From Ciceribacter lividus (GTDB taxonomy: Bacteria > Pseudomonadota > Alphaproteobacteria > Rhizobiales > Rhizobiaceae): a DNA stretch of 64,000 nucleotides. Each line of letters starts with the position of its first letter. Within the stretch, counting starts at the first letter, position 1. The position numbers and the translations under genes were made by a program. Below, piece by piece: positions 1 through 11,128 of this stretch. The stretch is from positions 62,001 to 126,000 of the forward strand of contig NZ_QPIX01000004.1 of assembly GCF_003337715.1 (NCBI RefSeq). The letters run 5' to 3'. The notes beneath the pieces were generated by a model. The model saw nothing but the letters and a program-made list of their open reading frames with translations, had not been told where the DNA came from and ran no database searches.

Positions 1-403
1 CTACCGTCTCCTCGAAGACTGGGGTTATACGAAGCTTGCCAAGAAGGAGCGTACCGAATCCATCGAGGAGATGCATCATGCGGACAAGTTGGTTGCCCGT
101 ATCATTTTCCTCGAAGGCCATCCGAACCTGCAGTCGGTGGCTCCGCTAAGGATCGGGCAAACCGTCAAGGAAGTGCTGGAGTCCGATCTTGCTGGCGAGT
201 ATGACGCGCGCACTTCCTACAAAAAGTCTCGTGAGATCTGTCATCAGGCCGGCGACTACGTCACCATGGCGCTCTTCGAGGAACTCCTCGCCGATGAGGA
301 AGGTCATATCGACTTCCTCGAGACCCAGCTGGATCTTCTGGGCAAGCTTGGAGAGGAGCGCTACGGACTCCTGAACTCGGATTCGGCCGACTCGGCTGAG
401 TAG
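1..403 (+). CDS. bfr: Bacterioferritin, C-terminal part (5' end outside window)
   Basis: Iron-storage haem ferritin of the cytoplasm. The reading frame is open from base 2 to a TAG at 401-403, giving 133 residues; the family is about 160, so roughly the first 27 are missing. Visible family marks are the IEEMHHAD stretch, which carries a ferroxidase Glu, the haem-ligand Met and a ferroxidase His, and the [15 protein letters not shown] helix with the second Glu/His pair. The C-terminal tail (SDSADSAE) is short and acidic. It ends convergently with rppH, with a hairpin between them. The identity is secure; only the start is unknown. Confidence 0.95.
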   Translation, partial: YRLLEDWGYTKLAKKERTESIEEMHHADKLVARIIFLEGHPNLQSVAPLRIGQTVKEVLESDLAGEYDARTSYKKSREICHQAGDYVTMALFEELLADEEGHIDFLETQLDLLGKLGEERYGLLNSDSADSAE

Positions 404-410
404 TAACATC

Positions 411-445
411 GAGAGACGCCCGCAATCATGCGGACGTCATCTCTC
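411..445. terminator. Hairpin between bfr and rppH, probable shared terminator
   Basis: GAGAGA at 411-416 pairs with TCTCTC at 440-445, and an inner CCGCA/TGCGG stem closes on an ATCA loop. It lies between two convergent genes and overlaps the rppH stop codon. There is no strong T-run on either strand, so a terminator role is inferred from position and fold. Confidence 0.45.
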
Positions 446-971
446 AGCCAGCCAGATGGCGAAATTCCGCGATGACCTGATCGTAGACCTCTTTTTTGAA
501 GGGAACGATCAGGTCCGGTAGTTCGTGCATGGGCTTCCATTCCCACGCGTCGAATTCAGGGTGATGGCCGCCGGGCGGTGGATTAATCGCGATCTCGCTC
601 TCATTTCCCTCGAAACGGAAGGCGAACCAGCGCTGTGTCTGGCCGCGGTATTTTCCTTTGAGTGCAATCCCGACCAGGTGTGGCGGCAGGTCGTAGTTGA
701 TCCAGCGGCTGGCTTCCGCCAACAGGGATACGGACTGCATTCCTGTCTCCTCGTAAAGCTCCCTCATCGCTGCGCTCAGGGCATCCTCGCCGTCGTCGAT
801 TCCTCCCTGCGGCATTTGCCAGAGCTTCAGTGAACCGTCAAACTCGGAGTTCTCCGCCGGAATCCGTCGTCCCACCCACACGAGTCCCTCTCCATTAAGA
901 ACCATGACGCCGACGCAGGGGCGATAAGGCAGATCTTCGGCCTGGACTTTCCGTTCACTCACACGGGACAT
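444..971 (-). CDS. rppH: RNA pyrophosphohydrolase (Nudix hydrolase RppH)
   Basis: Removes pyrophosphate from 5'-triphosphorylated mRNA, opening it to RNase E decay. The 175-residue protein has a complete Nudix box (G-x5-E-x7-REUxEExGU) at residues 56-78: G56, E62, R70-E71, E74-E75, G77. WQMPQGGID before the box and the WxWKP segment near the end are typical of the RppH/IalA subgroup rather than of generic Nudix enzymes. The ATG at 971 has an AAGGATCG ribosome site that overlaps the end of the upstream deacetylase-like gene, nine bases away, so the two are probably co-transcribed. Confidence 0.93.
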   Translation of the reverse strand: MSRVSERKVQAEDLPYRPCVGVMVLNGEGLVWVGRRIPAENSEFDGSLKLWQMPQGGIDDGEDALSAAMRELYEETGMQSVSLLAEASRWINYDLPPHLVGIALKGKYRGQTQRWFAFRFEGNESEIAINPPPGGHHPEFDAWEWKPMHELPDLIVPFKKEVYDQVIAEFRHLAG

Positions 972-980
972 GTCGATCCT

Positions 981-2168
981 TCATGGCTGGATGTTTTCCG
1001 CCAGCGCCGAGATCGCAACGATCTCGACGCCGCGCCGCGATGCTTCTTCGCTCCATTGGCGAACAGCGTCAATTGTTTCGTCGAAGGCCGAGCCGACGCC
1101 GATTGCACTTCCCTTCCGCAGCGCAATGCGCTCCAGTTCATCCAGACGGCGCAGGATCGCCTGCTGATCAAGTTGTCCATCGATCTGCGCATCGGCGAAA
1201 GCCTGAGGCATTCCGATTGCCTTTGCTATCTGACCGCTCAACGAGCGGGCGGATGATCCGTCGTCGAAGAACAGCAAGCCACGCTCGCCTATGTCACGCA
1301 TCACGGGTTCGAGTGAATTGGCGTCCGCGAGGAATCTGCCGCCCATGTAGTTCATTATTCCCGTATAGTTGGTGATGCTCGCCATTGCCTCGTGAAGATA
1401 GGCCATGTTGGCCGCTGGCTTTGCCGTCGTCAAAAGTGTGCCGGGTCCGGGGTCGTTGCTCGGGTAATCGAAGGGCTCGAGGGGAATCTGCAGCAGAATC
1501 TCGTGACCATCTCGCCGTGCCTCCTGCATCCATCGCTGGAGACTGTTACCCGTCGCAGCAAATGCGAGCGTAATCTCCCCCGGAAGCTCACGAATAGCCC
1601 GCTGTGTGCCCGTCTGGCTGAGGCCCAGACCTCCGACGACAATCGCGATCCGCGTGCCCCGGGCTCCGGACCATGGCCGGGCATACTGGTCGACCGGCCG
1701 CAGCCCGTCGGGACCGATCGTCGGCAGCCGGCCCTGGGGGCTGTCTTCGAGGAGGAGCTCGTTCGGCGTCGCCGCCATGCGCGGATCTTGTCCGACGCGG
1801 GGGGTATCGATCAACAGCGGTCCGCTGCCGCCGCGTGCCTTCGGGCTGTATTTTGTGACAACCGTTCCATTGTCAGTCACCGTCCGCTCGACGTTGGCGC
1901 CCGCGGCCGGTCGCGTCGCGCTCATCCCAGCGGCCGATGATACCTGCGATGCGGCTTCGTTCTTCGTATCGAGATCGGACGATTGGGCCGGCTGCTGGTT
2001 CGGCGGCAACCCACGCAAGGGGAGCGGAGTCAGGGCCGAGAACAGAGAGAGACCAAAAACGACCGTCACGGCTGCGAGGCTCGCAGCCGCTCGCCACGAA
2101 ATATGCATGATCCTGCGAGGACGGCGCCGTTCGCCCTGTCCCAGCGGCTTGTGCAGGTCAGCCCCCAA
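981..2168 (-). CDS. Divergent polysaccharide deacetylase family protein (YibQ-like)
   Basis: 395 residues from a TTG at 2168, chosen because MGADLHKPLGQ is a plausible N-terminus and because an alternative TTG at 2189 abuts the upstream terminator. A membrane anchor (about residues 25-45) is followed by a long Ala/Pro/Ser-rich linker and then a NodB-fold-like domain beginning with RIAIVVGGLGLS and containing EILLQIPLEPFDYP and FDDGSSA. The family lies beside ctpA and envC homologues in many rhizobia, which points to an envelope or peptidoglycan role, but the substrate is not established. Classical NodB zinc ligands are not evident, hence 'divergent'. Confidence 0.8.
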   Translation of the reverse strand: MGADLHKPLGQGERRRPRRIMHISWRAAASLAAVTVVFGLSLFSALTPLPLRGLPPNQQPAQSSDLDTKNEAASQVSSAAGMSATRPAAGANVERTVTDNGTVVTKYSPKARGGSGPLLIDTPRVGQDPRMAATPNELLLEDSPQGRLPTIGPDGLRPVDQYARPWSGARGTRIAIVVGGLGLSQTGTQRAIRELPGEITLAFAATGNSLQRWMQEARRDGHEILLQIPLEPFDYPSNDPGPGTLLTTAKPAANMAYLHEAMASITNYTGIMNYMGGRFLADANSLEPVMRDIGERGLLFFDDGSSARSLSGQIAKAIGMPQAFADAQIDGQLDQQAILRRLDELERIALRKGSAIGVGSAFDETIDAVRQWSEEASRRGVEIVAISALAENIQP

Positions 2169-2199
2169 TGCCTTCTTCCGTCCCCTCAAGCGGCAACAA

Positions 2200-2229
2200 A
2201 ACGGGCGCCGGAAGACCCCGGCGCCCGTT
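2200..2229 (-). terminator. Intrinsic terminator after ctpA
   Basis: A perfect 12-bp stem (AACGGGCGCCGG with CCGGCGCCCGTT, six-base loop) stands three bases past the ctpA stop. On the minus strand it is followed by TTTTGTTG. It lies directly before the start of the deacetylase-like gene, so it separates or attenuates expression between ctpA and the genes downstream. Confidence 0.75.
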
Positions 2230-2232
2230 CAT

Positions 2233-3555
2233 TTACTTGGCAACGACCGCCTTTTCGGGATCGGCCGGGAAGGACGGGTCCGTCTTCTTGCCGCGCAGCA
2301 GATCCAGAGCATAGTTCAGCTGAACGTCGTCTTTCGCTTCCGGCGGCACATAGGCGAAGGAGCCGGAGCCTTCGTCCGTCTCGTTTTGTCCCTGGATATG
2401 TCCAGGCAGGGCCGATTCGCCTTCCGCCCGAACGCGTCCCTTCAGATCTTCCGGCAGGGGCTGTTCGACCTTGATATCGGGTTCGATGCCGGTGCCCTGG
2501 ATCGATTTGCCCGACGGGGTGTAATAGAGCGCAGTCGTCAGGCGCAGGGCTCCCTTTTCACCCATCGGAATGATCGTCTGCACGGAGCCCTTGCCGAACG
2601 AGCGGGTTCCGAGAACGGTAGCGCGCTTCAGATCTTGCAACGCGCCAGCCACGATCTCCGATGCTGATGCGGAGCCGCCGTTCACGAGAACGATGACCGG
2701 CTTGCCGTCGGTGAGGTCGCCCGCGCTCGCATTGAAGCGGCGCGTGTCGTCCGCATTGCGGCTGCGGGTCGAGACCACCTCACCCTTTTCAAGGAATGCG
2801 TCGGAGACGTAGATCGCCTGATCCAGAAGGCCACCGGGATTCAGCCGAAGGTCCAGAACATAGCCCTTCAGCTTGTCGGCCGGAACTTCCTTCTTGATCT
2901 TCGTGATGGCCGCCTCGAGGTCGTCATAGGTCTTCTCCGTGAAAGAGATCACCCGAAGATAGCCGACGTCTCCCTCGACACGCGACTTGACGGCCTTGAC
3001 CGCGATGACCTCGCGAACGATGTTGAACTCGAGAGGCTTGTCCGCACCCTTGCGCAAGATCGTCAGCTTGATCGGCGTATTAACCGCCCCCCGCATCTTT
3101 TCGACGGCTTCCTCGAGCTTCAAACCACGCACCGGTTCGCCGTTGATTTCGGAGATAAAATCGCCGGCCAGAATGCCGGCACGTGCACCCGGCGTATCGT
3201 CGATCGGCGTGATGACCTTGACGAGCTCATCTTCCATGGTGACTTCGATGCCGATACCGCCGAACTCGCCCTTCGTCTGGGTCTGCATGTCGGCCGCGTC
3301 CTTGGCATTCATGTAACTCGAATGCGGGTCCAGCGAGCTCAGCATGCCGTTAATGGCGTTTTCGACCAGCTTCTCTTCATCCGGCGGCGTCACGTATTGC
3401 GCGCGGACGCGCTCGAAGACGTCGCCGAAAATCGCCAGTTCCTTGTAGGTGGAGGGCCCGGCGGCCTGCGCGGGAACACCGGCCGAATAAATGACGCCCA
3501 TCGCCGTCGCGCCCATCAACGCGCCGACGAGAAGAAGTGAAACCCTACGTACCAT
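2233..3555 (-). CDS. ctpA: C-terminal processing peptidase CtpA (S41 family)
   Basis: Periplasmic serine protease of the Prc/Ctp family that trims proteins involved in envelope maintenance. From the ATG at 3555 (MVRRVSLLL) it has 440 residues with a signal peptide ending near VPAQA (about 30). A PDZ domain follows (GIGIEV...AGDFISEINGEPV), then the S41 protease core: the GGSASASE motif carries the nucleophilic Ser, and the Lys of GTRSFGKGS is the general base. A longer frame reaches 3630, but the internal ATG has a GGAAAGG site eight bases upstream. The start overlaps the end of the envC-like gene by 11 bases, which suggests translational coupling. Confidence 0.93.
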   Translation of the reverse strand: MVRRVSLLLVGALMGATAMGVIYSAGVPAQAAGPSTYKELAIFGDVFERVRAQYVTPPDEEKLVENAINGMLSSLDPHSSYMNAKDAADMQTQTKGEFGGIGIEVTMEDELVKVITPIDDTPGARAGILAGDFISEINGEPVRGLKLEEAVEKMRGAVNTPIKLTILRKGADKPLEFNIVREVIAVKAVKSRVEGDVGYLRVISFTEKTYDDLEAAITKIKKEVPADKLKGYVLDLRLNPGGLLDQAIYVSDAFLEKGEVVSTRSRNADDTRRFNASAGDLTDGKPVIVLVNGGSASASEIVAGALQDLKRATVLGTRSFGKGSVQTIIPMGEKGALRLTTALYYTPSGKSIQGTGIEPDIKVEQPLPEDLKGRVRAEGESALPGHIQGQNETDEGSGSFAYVPPEAKDDVQLNYALDLLRGKKTDPSFPADPEKAVVAK

Positions 3556-4984
3556 TCTGTGCCTTTCCAGAGTCCTGACCAGTCCACCAGGGACGGGAAT
3601 CAACAGGTTTTCCGTCTTTCCTGAATTCAATGTAAAGCGTCGGGCGATCGGTTTCCAGCGTCAATGCCGTGGCGCTCGCCAGTCTCTTCTCGCCCATCGT
3701 TCCGATGGGTTCGCCGGAGAGGACGAACTTGCCTTGACTGGTACTGACCTCGTCCATCCCGGACAGGACGACGTGATAGCCGTCGCCCGTATTCAGGATG
3801 ATCATCTGCCCGTAGCTCCTGAACTCGCCGGCAAACACGACCCAGCCGTCCGATGGCGCAGTCACCAGCGATCCCGGGGCTGCGGCGATCGTCATGCCCA
3901 TCGCTGAGTGGCCGGTCCCATCCGGATCCCCGAAACGGCGCAGGATTTCGCCCGCCGCCGGCAGCTCGAGTTTGCTCTTCAGTTCGGAGAAGGGATATGC
4001 CGGGGCAATACGGTTTTTGTCAGGCAGGCTTTCGGCGAGCTCTCTCGCTCTTTGCCGCTGTTCTTCCGTCTGTAGGCGGCGACGTTCCTCCTCCTGTCTT
4101 GCCTTATCGGCGGCCTCGCGGACGGAGGTGATCTCGCCCTCGAGCGAGGCGATGAGTTGTTCGAGATTGGAGGCCTTCTCAGCCAATTGTTCGGAACGTT
4201 GGCGTTCCGTCGCCAGTTCGTCTGCCCGGGAGCGCGAAAGCCGTTCGTTCGCGATCAGGAGCAGGTCCATCCGGCGTTCCTCCTCCTGCCGGCTGGCCAT
4301 GGTGGTAACCAGCGCTTCCTTTTCCGTGCCGATCTTTGTTCTGAGATCTGCCAGTTCCTGCAGATCCGCCGCCAGTTCCTCCGTTTCCTTGCGGATGCCC
4401 GGAACGACAGCGCCCAGGAGGATCGCGGTTCGTACCGAGGCAAGGGCATCCTCGGGACTGACGAGCAGCGCGGGGGGCGGATTCCGCCCCATTCGTTGCA
4501 GAGCCGCAAGAACTTCGGCGAGGACCGCGCGCCGCTCGCGAAACGAGCGACGAATTTCGTCTTCCCGAACGCCGAACCCGGCGAGTTTCGCCTCACTCTC
4601 GTTGATCTTCTTTTCCAGATCCTTGCGGCGCTCCGCGGATTCGATCAACGCTGATCGCAAGTCCACTGCATCCTTCTTGAGCGCGGCGATGTCGGCTTCA
4701 AGTTCGGCAGCTTTCTCTTCCGAAAGATGGATGGTCCGGGATAGGTCGCGCAACTCCCGACTGACCTCATCGCGCTTCTGGCGCAAGACAAGGTCGGGTG
4801 CCGCTTCTGACGCATTACCGGCGGATGTCGAGACCGGGGGGGTACCTGCGTCCTGTGCGAGTGCGCAACCGTCATCGCGAAAAGGGCTAAGGGCAAGAAG
4901 CAACGCGACGACGCACGCTGGAAGACGCGTACGTTGCCTTCCAGCCAGATGTATGAACGTCGAGTGGGGTTTGTTGTCCTGCAA
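3545..4984 (-). CDS. Murein hydrolase activator, EnvC-like (coiled coil plus M23/LytM domain)
   Basis: Exported protein expected to activate amidases during septum splitting. Starting at a TTG (4984), it has 479 residues: a basic n-region, a hydrophobic stretch (LPACVVALLLAL) and a likely signal cleavage after CALA, then about 230 residues of Glu/Arg/Leu-rich coiled coil, then a LytM-like domain (GHSAMGMTIAAAPGSLVTAP, GWVVFAGEF, YGQMIILN). The LytM zinc ligands look degenerate (no clear HxH), as in EnvC-type activators that lack peptidase activity. Another TTG at 5044 would add 20 residues. It is co-directional with ctpA, so the pair probably works in envelope turnover. Confidence 0.85.
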   Translation of the reverse strand: MQDNKPHSTFIHLAGRQRTRLPACVVALLLALSPFRDDGCALAQDAGTPPVSTSAGNASEAAPDLVLRQKRDEVSRELRDLSRTIHLSEEKAAELEADIAALKKDAVDLRSALIESAERRKDLEKKINESEAKLAGFGVREDEIRRSFRERRAVLAEVLAALQRMGRNPPPALLVSPEDALASVRTAILLGAVVPGIRKETEELAADLQELADLRTKIGTEKEALVTTMASRQEEERRMDLLLIANERLSRSRADELATERQRSEQLAEKASNLEQLIASLEGEITSVREAADKARQEEERRRLQTEEQRQRARELAESLPDKNRIAPAYPFSELKSKLELPAAGEILRRFGDPDGTGHSAMGMTIAAAPGSLVTAPSDGWVVFAGEFRSYGQMIILNTGDGYHVVLSGMDEVSTSQGKFVLSGEPIGTMGEKRLASATALTLETDRPTLYIEFRKDGKPVDSRPWWTGQDSGKAQNGT

Positions 4985-5078
4985 ATCGCTGTCCCGGTGT
5001 TGCCCGGAAAATATGCTGATTTGCCTCGATGCGCAAAGGCGCAACTGCGGGCCGTTTATCGCCCCTCCGGTCGGCTCG

Positions 5079-5561
5079 TCAGGCTCGGTGGTAGGGATGC
5101 CCGGAGAGAATCGTGACAGCGCGGTAGAGCTGCTCGGCGATCAGGATGCGAACGAGCTGATGAGGCCACGTCATGCGGCCGAGATTGAGCACGGTATGAG
5201 CCTTGTCGCGAAGATCATGGTCGACGCCATCGGCTCCGCCGATCAGGATCGCCATGTCCCTCTGCCCACGATCTCTGTAGCTACCCAGCAAGTCCGCGAA
5301 CTGCTCGCTGTCGAGTGCCTTGCCGTGTTCATCGAGAACGATCAGCACTGAGCCCGCAGGCAGCGCCTTGCCGAGCTCCACGGCCTCCTCGCGCTTGCGC
5401 GTTGCGGCGTTCGTCGCGCGGCTTTCTGCAATCTCGGTGGTGCGGGTGAACTCAAGCCCGGTTGCAGGACCTGCCTTGGCGAAGCGCTCAAGATAACGGG
5501 AAGCAAGTTCCTTTTCAGGGCCGGCTTTCAACCGTCCGACGGCAAAGATGCCAATGCGCAT
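5079..5561 (-). CDS. rlmH: 23S rRNA pseudouridine-1915 N3-methyltransferase RlmH
   Basis: SPOUT-class methyltransferase acting on position 1915 of 23S rRNA in assembled 70S ribosomes. It has 160 residues, the normal length. Visible marks are the N-terminal MRIGIFAVGRLKAGPEKEL, the knotted SAM-binding segment ILIGGADGVD and the C-terminal GRMTWPHQLVRILIAEQLYRA followed by SGHPYHR. It lies just downstream of rsfS, another ribosome factor, in the usual bacterial pairing. Confidence 0.95.
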   Translation of the reverse strand: MRIGIFAVGRLKAGPEKELASRYLERFAKAGPATGLEFTRTTEIAESRATNAATRKREEAVELGKALPAGSVLIVLDEHGKALDSEQFADLLGSYRDRGQRDMAILIGGADGVDHDLRDKAHTVLNLGRMTWPHQLVRILIAEQLYRAVTILSGHPYHRA

Positions 5562-5657
5562 GGTCTCTATTCCATTGATCGGTCACAAAGACCATTGGTG
5601 GCAACGTTGGCCGTTGCCACTCTTGCCGATACGGCGGACGCCGGCGCTATCCGCCTG

Positions 5658-6071
5658 TCAGTGCAGCTTGCCTTCCTCGATCTCCGGAGCCGCCCACATC
5701 TTTTCGATGTTGTAGAACTCACGGATTTCAGGACGAAAGACGTGCACGATGACGTCACCGGTGTCTATGAGCACCCAGTCCCCCGCGTCGAGCCCCTCGA
5801 CCCGCGGGCTTCCCAATCCTTCATCCTTGAGGTCGGAAATGAGGTGTTCGCAGATCGCTACGACGTGTCGGGTCGATCGCCCTGAGGCGACCACCATGTA
5901 ATCGCCGAGCGCCGATTTTCCGGCAATGTTGATGGTGACGATATCTTCTGCTTTCGAGTCCTCAAGGCTTGTGAGGACCAGCTCAAGAGCCCGGGCTGCG
6001 GCATAGGCGCCACGTTCCGCGCTTTGTGGGACGACGACCGGCGTGCGTCCCTTGGTGTGTACTGTTGTCAG
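5658..6071 (-). CDS. rsfS: Ribosomal silencing factor RsfS, apparent CTG start
   Basis: Binds ribosomal protein L14 and blocks subunit joining when nutrients are short. The recognisable core runs MVVASGRSTRHV, GDWVLIDTGDVIVHVF, REFYNIEKMW. An ATG lies inside the core at 5897, but family-like sequence (TPVVVPQSAERGAYAAARALELV) continues in frame to 6071. There a CTG begins LTTVHTKGR, preceded by AAGGAAAGGA at good spacing. In frame between that CTG and the upstream TGA there is no ATG, GTG or TTG. This gives 137 residues, a normal size. The CTG start is inferred from homology and spacing. It is followed by rlmH 96 bases later. Confidence 0.88.
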   Translation of the reverse strand: MTTVHTKGRTPVVVPQSAERGAYAAARALELVLTSLEDSKAEDIVTINIAGKSALGDYMVVASGRSTRHVVAICEHLISDLKDEGLGSPRVEGLDAGDWVLIDTGDVIVHVFRPEIREFYNIEKMWAAPEIEEGKLH

Positions 6072-6176
6072 AGTTTTTCCTTTCCTTGAAGAACAGCACG
6101 GTGTCCGCCAGACTCAGCGGATGCACTCAAAAGGTGGCATCAAATCGGCAATCTTTCAAGGGTTGCGGCGCAAATC

Positions 6177-6800
6177 CTAGCCCTTGGCGGTTTCCCGCAA
6201 TGCCGTAGAGCTGAGGGATGAACGTGGCCCGTGGATGAACGTCCAGGCAGGTGGCCTCTTCTGCCAGAGCACGGCCGCATCGTCCTCGTCGATGCGGCTA
6301 CGAGCGTAAGTGCGGGCCATCTTCGAGGACAGGTGGGAAAGGGTTGACCCGGGCCGGTCGATGACGGCGATCGGAAAGGTGGTGGCGATCCGGCGCCAAT
6401 GTTGCCAGTGATGAAAGCTCTTGAGATTGTCGGCGCCCATTATCCAGACGAAATGAGCATGCGGATTGTGCCGCTTCACGAAGGCCAGAGTTTCGGCCGT
6501 GTAGGTCGTGCCGAGCGCCTGTTCGAAAGCCGTGACCTTGATGCGGGCATCGTGGACAAGCGCCTCGCAGAGTTCCAGCCGGCGTGTGAGGGGGGCAAGC
6601 TCTACGTGACTTTTCAAAGGATTGCCTGGAGTGACGATCCACCAGAGCTGATCGAGACCGAGACGTCGAAGTGCAATCTCTGCCACCAGGACATGGCCTT
6701 CGTGCGGAGGATTGAAGGATCCGCCAAACAGGCCGACGATCATGCCGCGCTCGACATGCGGCATGAAGCGGTATCGATGGGCGATCGTTTCGTCCCCCAC
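6177..6800 (-). CDS. nadD: Nicotinate-nucleotide adenylyltransferase
   Basis: Adenylates nicotinate mononucleotide to deamido-NAD in NAD synthesis. The 207-residue protein has the nucleotidyltransferase signature GGSFNPPHEGH near residue 26, the second motif SSLSSTALR near the C-terminus and the typical WIMGADNLKSFHHWQHW core. The start is a GTG (6800), one base past the proA stop, with AGGTCAGG upstream; an ATG at 6764 (MPHVERGM) is a shorter alternative. It is almost certainly co-transcribed with proA and obgE. Confidence 0.94.
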   Translation of the reverse strand: MGDETIAHRYRFMPHVERGMIVGLFGGSFNPPHEGHVLVAEIALRRLGLDQLWWIVTPGNPLKSHVELAPLTRRLELCEALVHDARIKVTAFEQALGTTYTAETLAFVKRHNPHAHFVWIMGADNLKSFHHWQHWRRIATTFPIAVIDRPGSTLSHLSSKMARTYARSRIDEDDAAVLWQKRPPAWTFIHGPRSSLSSTALRETAKG

Positions 6801-6801
6801 G

Positions 6802-8077
6802 TCAGGGCCTGACCTGTCCGTTGCCTTGCACCCGGTACTTGAACGACGTCAGCTGTTCCACGCCGACCGGCCCGCGAGCATGCATCTTGCCCGTGGCGAT
6901 CCCGATCTCCGCTCCCATGCCGAATTCGCCGCCATCGGCGAACTGGGTAGAGGCATTATGCAAGAGGATAGCCGAATCAACTTCGTTGAAGAACCGCTCA
7001 ACTGCCGCCGGATCTTCGGCGAGGATGGCTTCCGTGTGGTTGGAAGAATATCTCGCAATATGATCGATAGCTCCGTCCACACCGTCGACAAGCGTGACAG
7101 CGATCACAGCGTCGAGGTATTCCGTCCGCCAGTCCTCTTCCGTGGCAGGTTTGGCTTCGGGAAAGACCGCCTGCACATCCGGCGAGGCGTGAAGTTCGCA
7201 GCCCGCCTGCGCCAGCGCTTGCAGAATGGGCACAAGGTGGGTGCCGGCGGCAGCTCGGTCGATCAGGAGGGTTTCCGCCGCGCCGCAGATACCGGTGCGC
7301 CGCATCTTCGAGTTGAGCACAACCTTCTTGGCCATCTCCAGATCGGCGGAGCGATCGACGTAGACATGGCAGAGGCCTTCCAGATGCGCGAAAACGGGCA
7401 CGCGGGCTTCCGACTGGACACGCGCCACGAGGCTCTTGCCACCTCGCGGAACGATGACGTCGATAGAGCCGCCGAGACCTGTGAGCATGGCGCCGACTGC
7501 CGCACGATCGGTGACCGGTACCAGCTGGATCGCATCTTCCGGAAGACCCGCCGAGCGGAGGCCTGCAGCGAGGCAGGCATGGATGGCTCGTGACGAATGG
7601 GCCGAATCGGAGCCACCCCTGAGGATTACGGCATTGCCGGCCTTGAGGCAGAGCGCTCCGGCATCGGCCGTAACGTTCGGGCGGCTTTCGTAAATCACAC
7701 CAATCACGCCGAGAGGTGTCCGTACGCGTTCGATATGAAGACCGTTGGGACGATCCCACCCGGCGATGACCTCGCCCACCGGATCCTTGAGCGCTGCGAT
7801 TTCGCGGATGCCTTGGGCGATCGCCGCGATCCGGCTGGAATCAAGTGTCAGGCGATCCATGAAGGAACCTGTCAGGCCCGAGGCTATGCCGTTCTCGACA
7901 TCGATGGCGTTGGCGGCGAGAATCGTCTGCGTGCCTTCGACGATTGCCTGCGCCATGGCGTGCAGTGCGCGGTTCTTCTGCTCTGTCGTTGCGATCGCAA
8001 GTGGCCGCGCCGCGGCTTTCGCCCGCGCGCCGATATCGAGCATCAGTGCTTGAACATCCCCAGATGTGGCGACGGCG

Positions 8078-8085
<8 letters not shown>
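6802..8085 (-). CDS. proA: Gamma-glutamyl phosphate reductase
   Basis: Second enzyme of proline synthesis: NADPH-dependent reduction of gamma-glutamyl phosphate to glutamate semialdehyde in the cytosol. It has 427 residues, the usual length. The aldehyde-dehydrogenase-type fold is shown by [31 protein letters not shown], and the catalytic Cys lies in [13 protein letters not shown]. The ATG at 8085 follows AAGGATAAGG and overlaps the end of proB by eight bases, so the two pathway enzymes are translationally linked. Confidence 0.96.
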
Positions 8086-10392
<2,307 letters not shown>

Positions 10393-10504
10393 TCAAAGAG
10401 TATCGCGAACTTCGCGACTTACAACATTCAGTTTGGCATTGTCGTTGGCACGAAATTCGATCCGGCCGGAGGGGGATGATCGCTTTCTGCTTCGGCCCGA
10501 TGTC

Positions 10505-10529
10505 GCCGGACGGCGCACGGCCGTCCGGC
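10505..10529. terminator. Strong hairpin downstream of GNAT gene
   Basis: GCCGGACGG at 10505-10513 pairs perfectly with CCGTCCGGC at 10521-10529 around a seven-base loop. It lies 27 bases beyond the stop of the minus-strand acetyltransferase gene and upstream of obgE. There is no T-run, so it may be a Rho-type or structural element rather than an intrinsic terminator. Confidence 0.4.
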
Positions 10530-10555
10530 AAGGGCTTCGGCCCGCCAGCTTACAA

Positions 10556-11128
10556 TCATGCCGGGCGACGGAAACTCGGCGGGATAAGCATGGTTTCGAT
10601 ATGCGGTGCCATCGCTCCCCGTGCGCGGCTATAGAGGTCGTCACAGCGCATGATCGAGAAGCCGAGCTTTTCCTGAATTTTGAGCGATGCCGTATTGTCC
10701 GCGAACGCACCGGAATGGATGATCGCCTCGGGCATGCGCCGATAGAAGCGGTCAATCCCGGCCGCAACCGCCTCGCTCATGATGCCTCTTCCCCAGAAAT
10801 AGCGGTTCAGCCAGTAGCCGAGATGCCACCGCCCATTTCGGAGTTCAATGGCAACCGTTCCGATATGGACATCATCGCCCGTGGTGACGGCGAATGACCA
10901 GTCGGGTGTCGCAACGGCTCTGGTGCGGTTCAGCCAGTCGGTGGCGTCCTGCAGGTCGAACGGTACGGGGACCCGCGCCAGCATGCGTGCGACCTGAAAA
11001 TCGCCAAGGGATTCGGCGATCGCGGGGGCATCGCTCATCTTGTGCGGGCGCAGCACCAGCCGTCCGGTCCGAACGACAGGGCAGGGGCCGGGAAGCGAGG
11101 ACGTTTCTCTGGGGAGCAGCGCGTTCAT
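10556..11128 (-). CDS. GNAT-family N-acetyltransferase (RimJ/RimL-like)
   Basis: 190 residues from the ATG at 11128; a longer frame to 11500 is a shadow of the neighbouring gene. The pattern TGRLVLRPHKMSDAPAIAESLGDFQVARML, then LGYWLNRYFWGRGIMSEAV and NTASLKIQEKLGF, is that of RimJ/RimL-type acetyltransferases acting on protein N-termini or small amines; the real substrate cannot be read from sequence. Its start overlaps the stop of the upstream acetyltransferase gene as ATGA, so the two are one translational unit. Confidence 0.88.
   Translation of the reverse strand: MNALLPRETSSLPGPCPVVRTGRLVLRPHKMSDAPAIAESLGDFQVARMLARVPVPFDLQDATDWLNRTRAVATPDWSFAVTTGDDVHIGTVAIELRNGRWHLGYWLNRYFWGRGIMSEAVAAGIDRFYRRMPEAIIHSGAFADNTASLKIQEKLGFSIMRCDDLYSRARGAMAPHIETMLIPPSFRRPA

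Noticed and set aside
3894-5351. 485-codon Ser/Arg-rich plus-strand frame
   Set aside because: Antisense to the envC-like gene and rlmH; low-complexity Ser/Arg composition is typical of such shadows.
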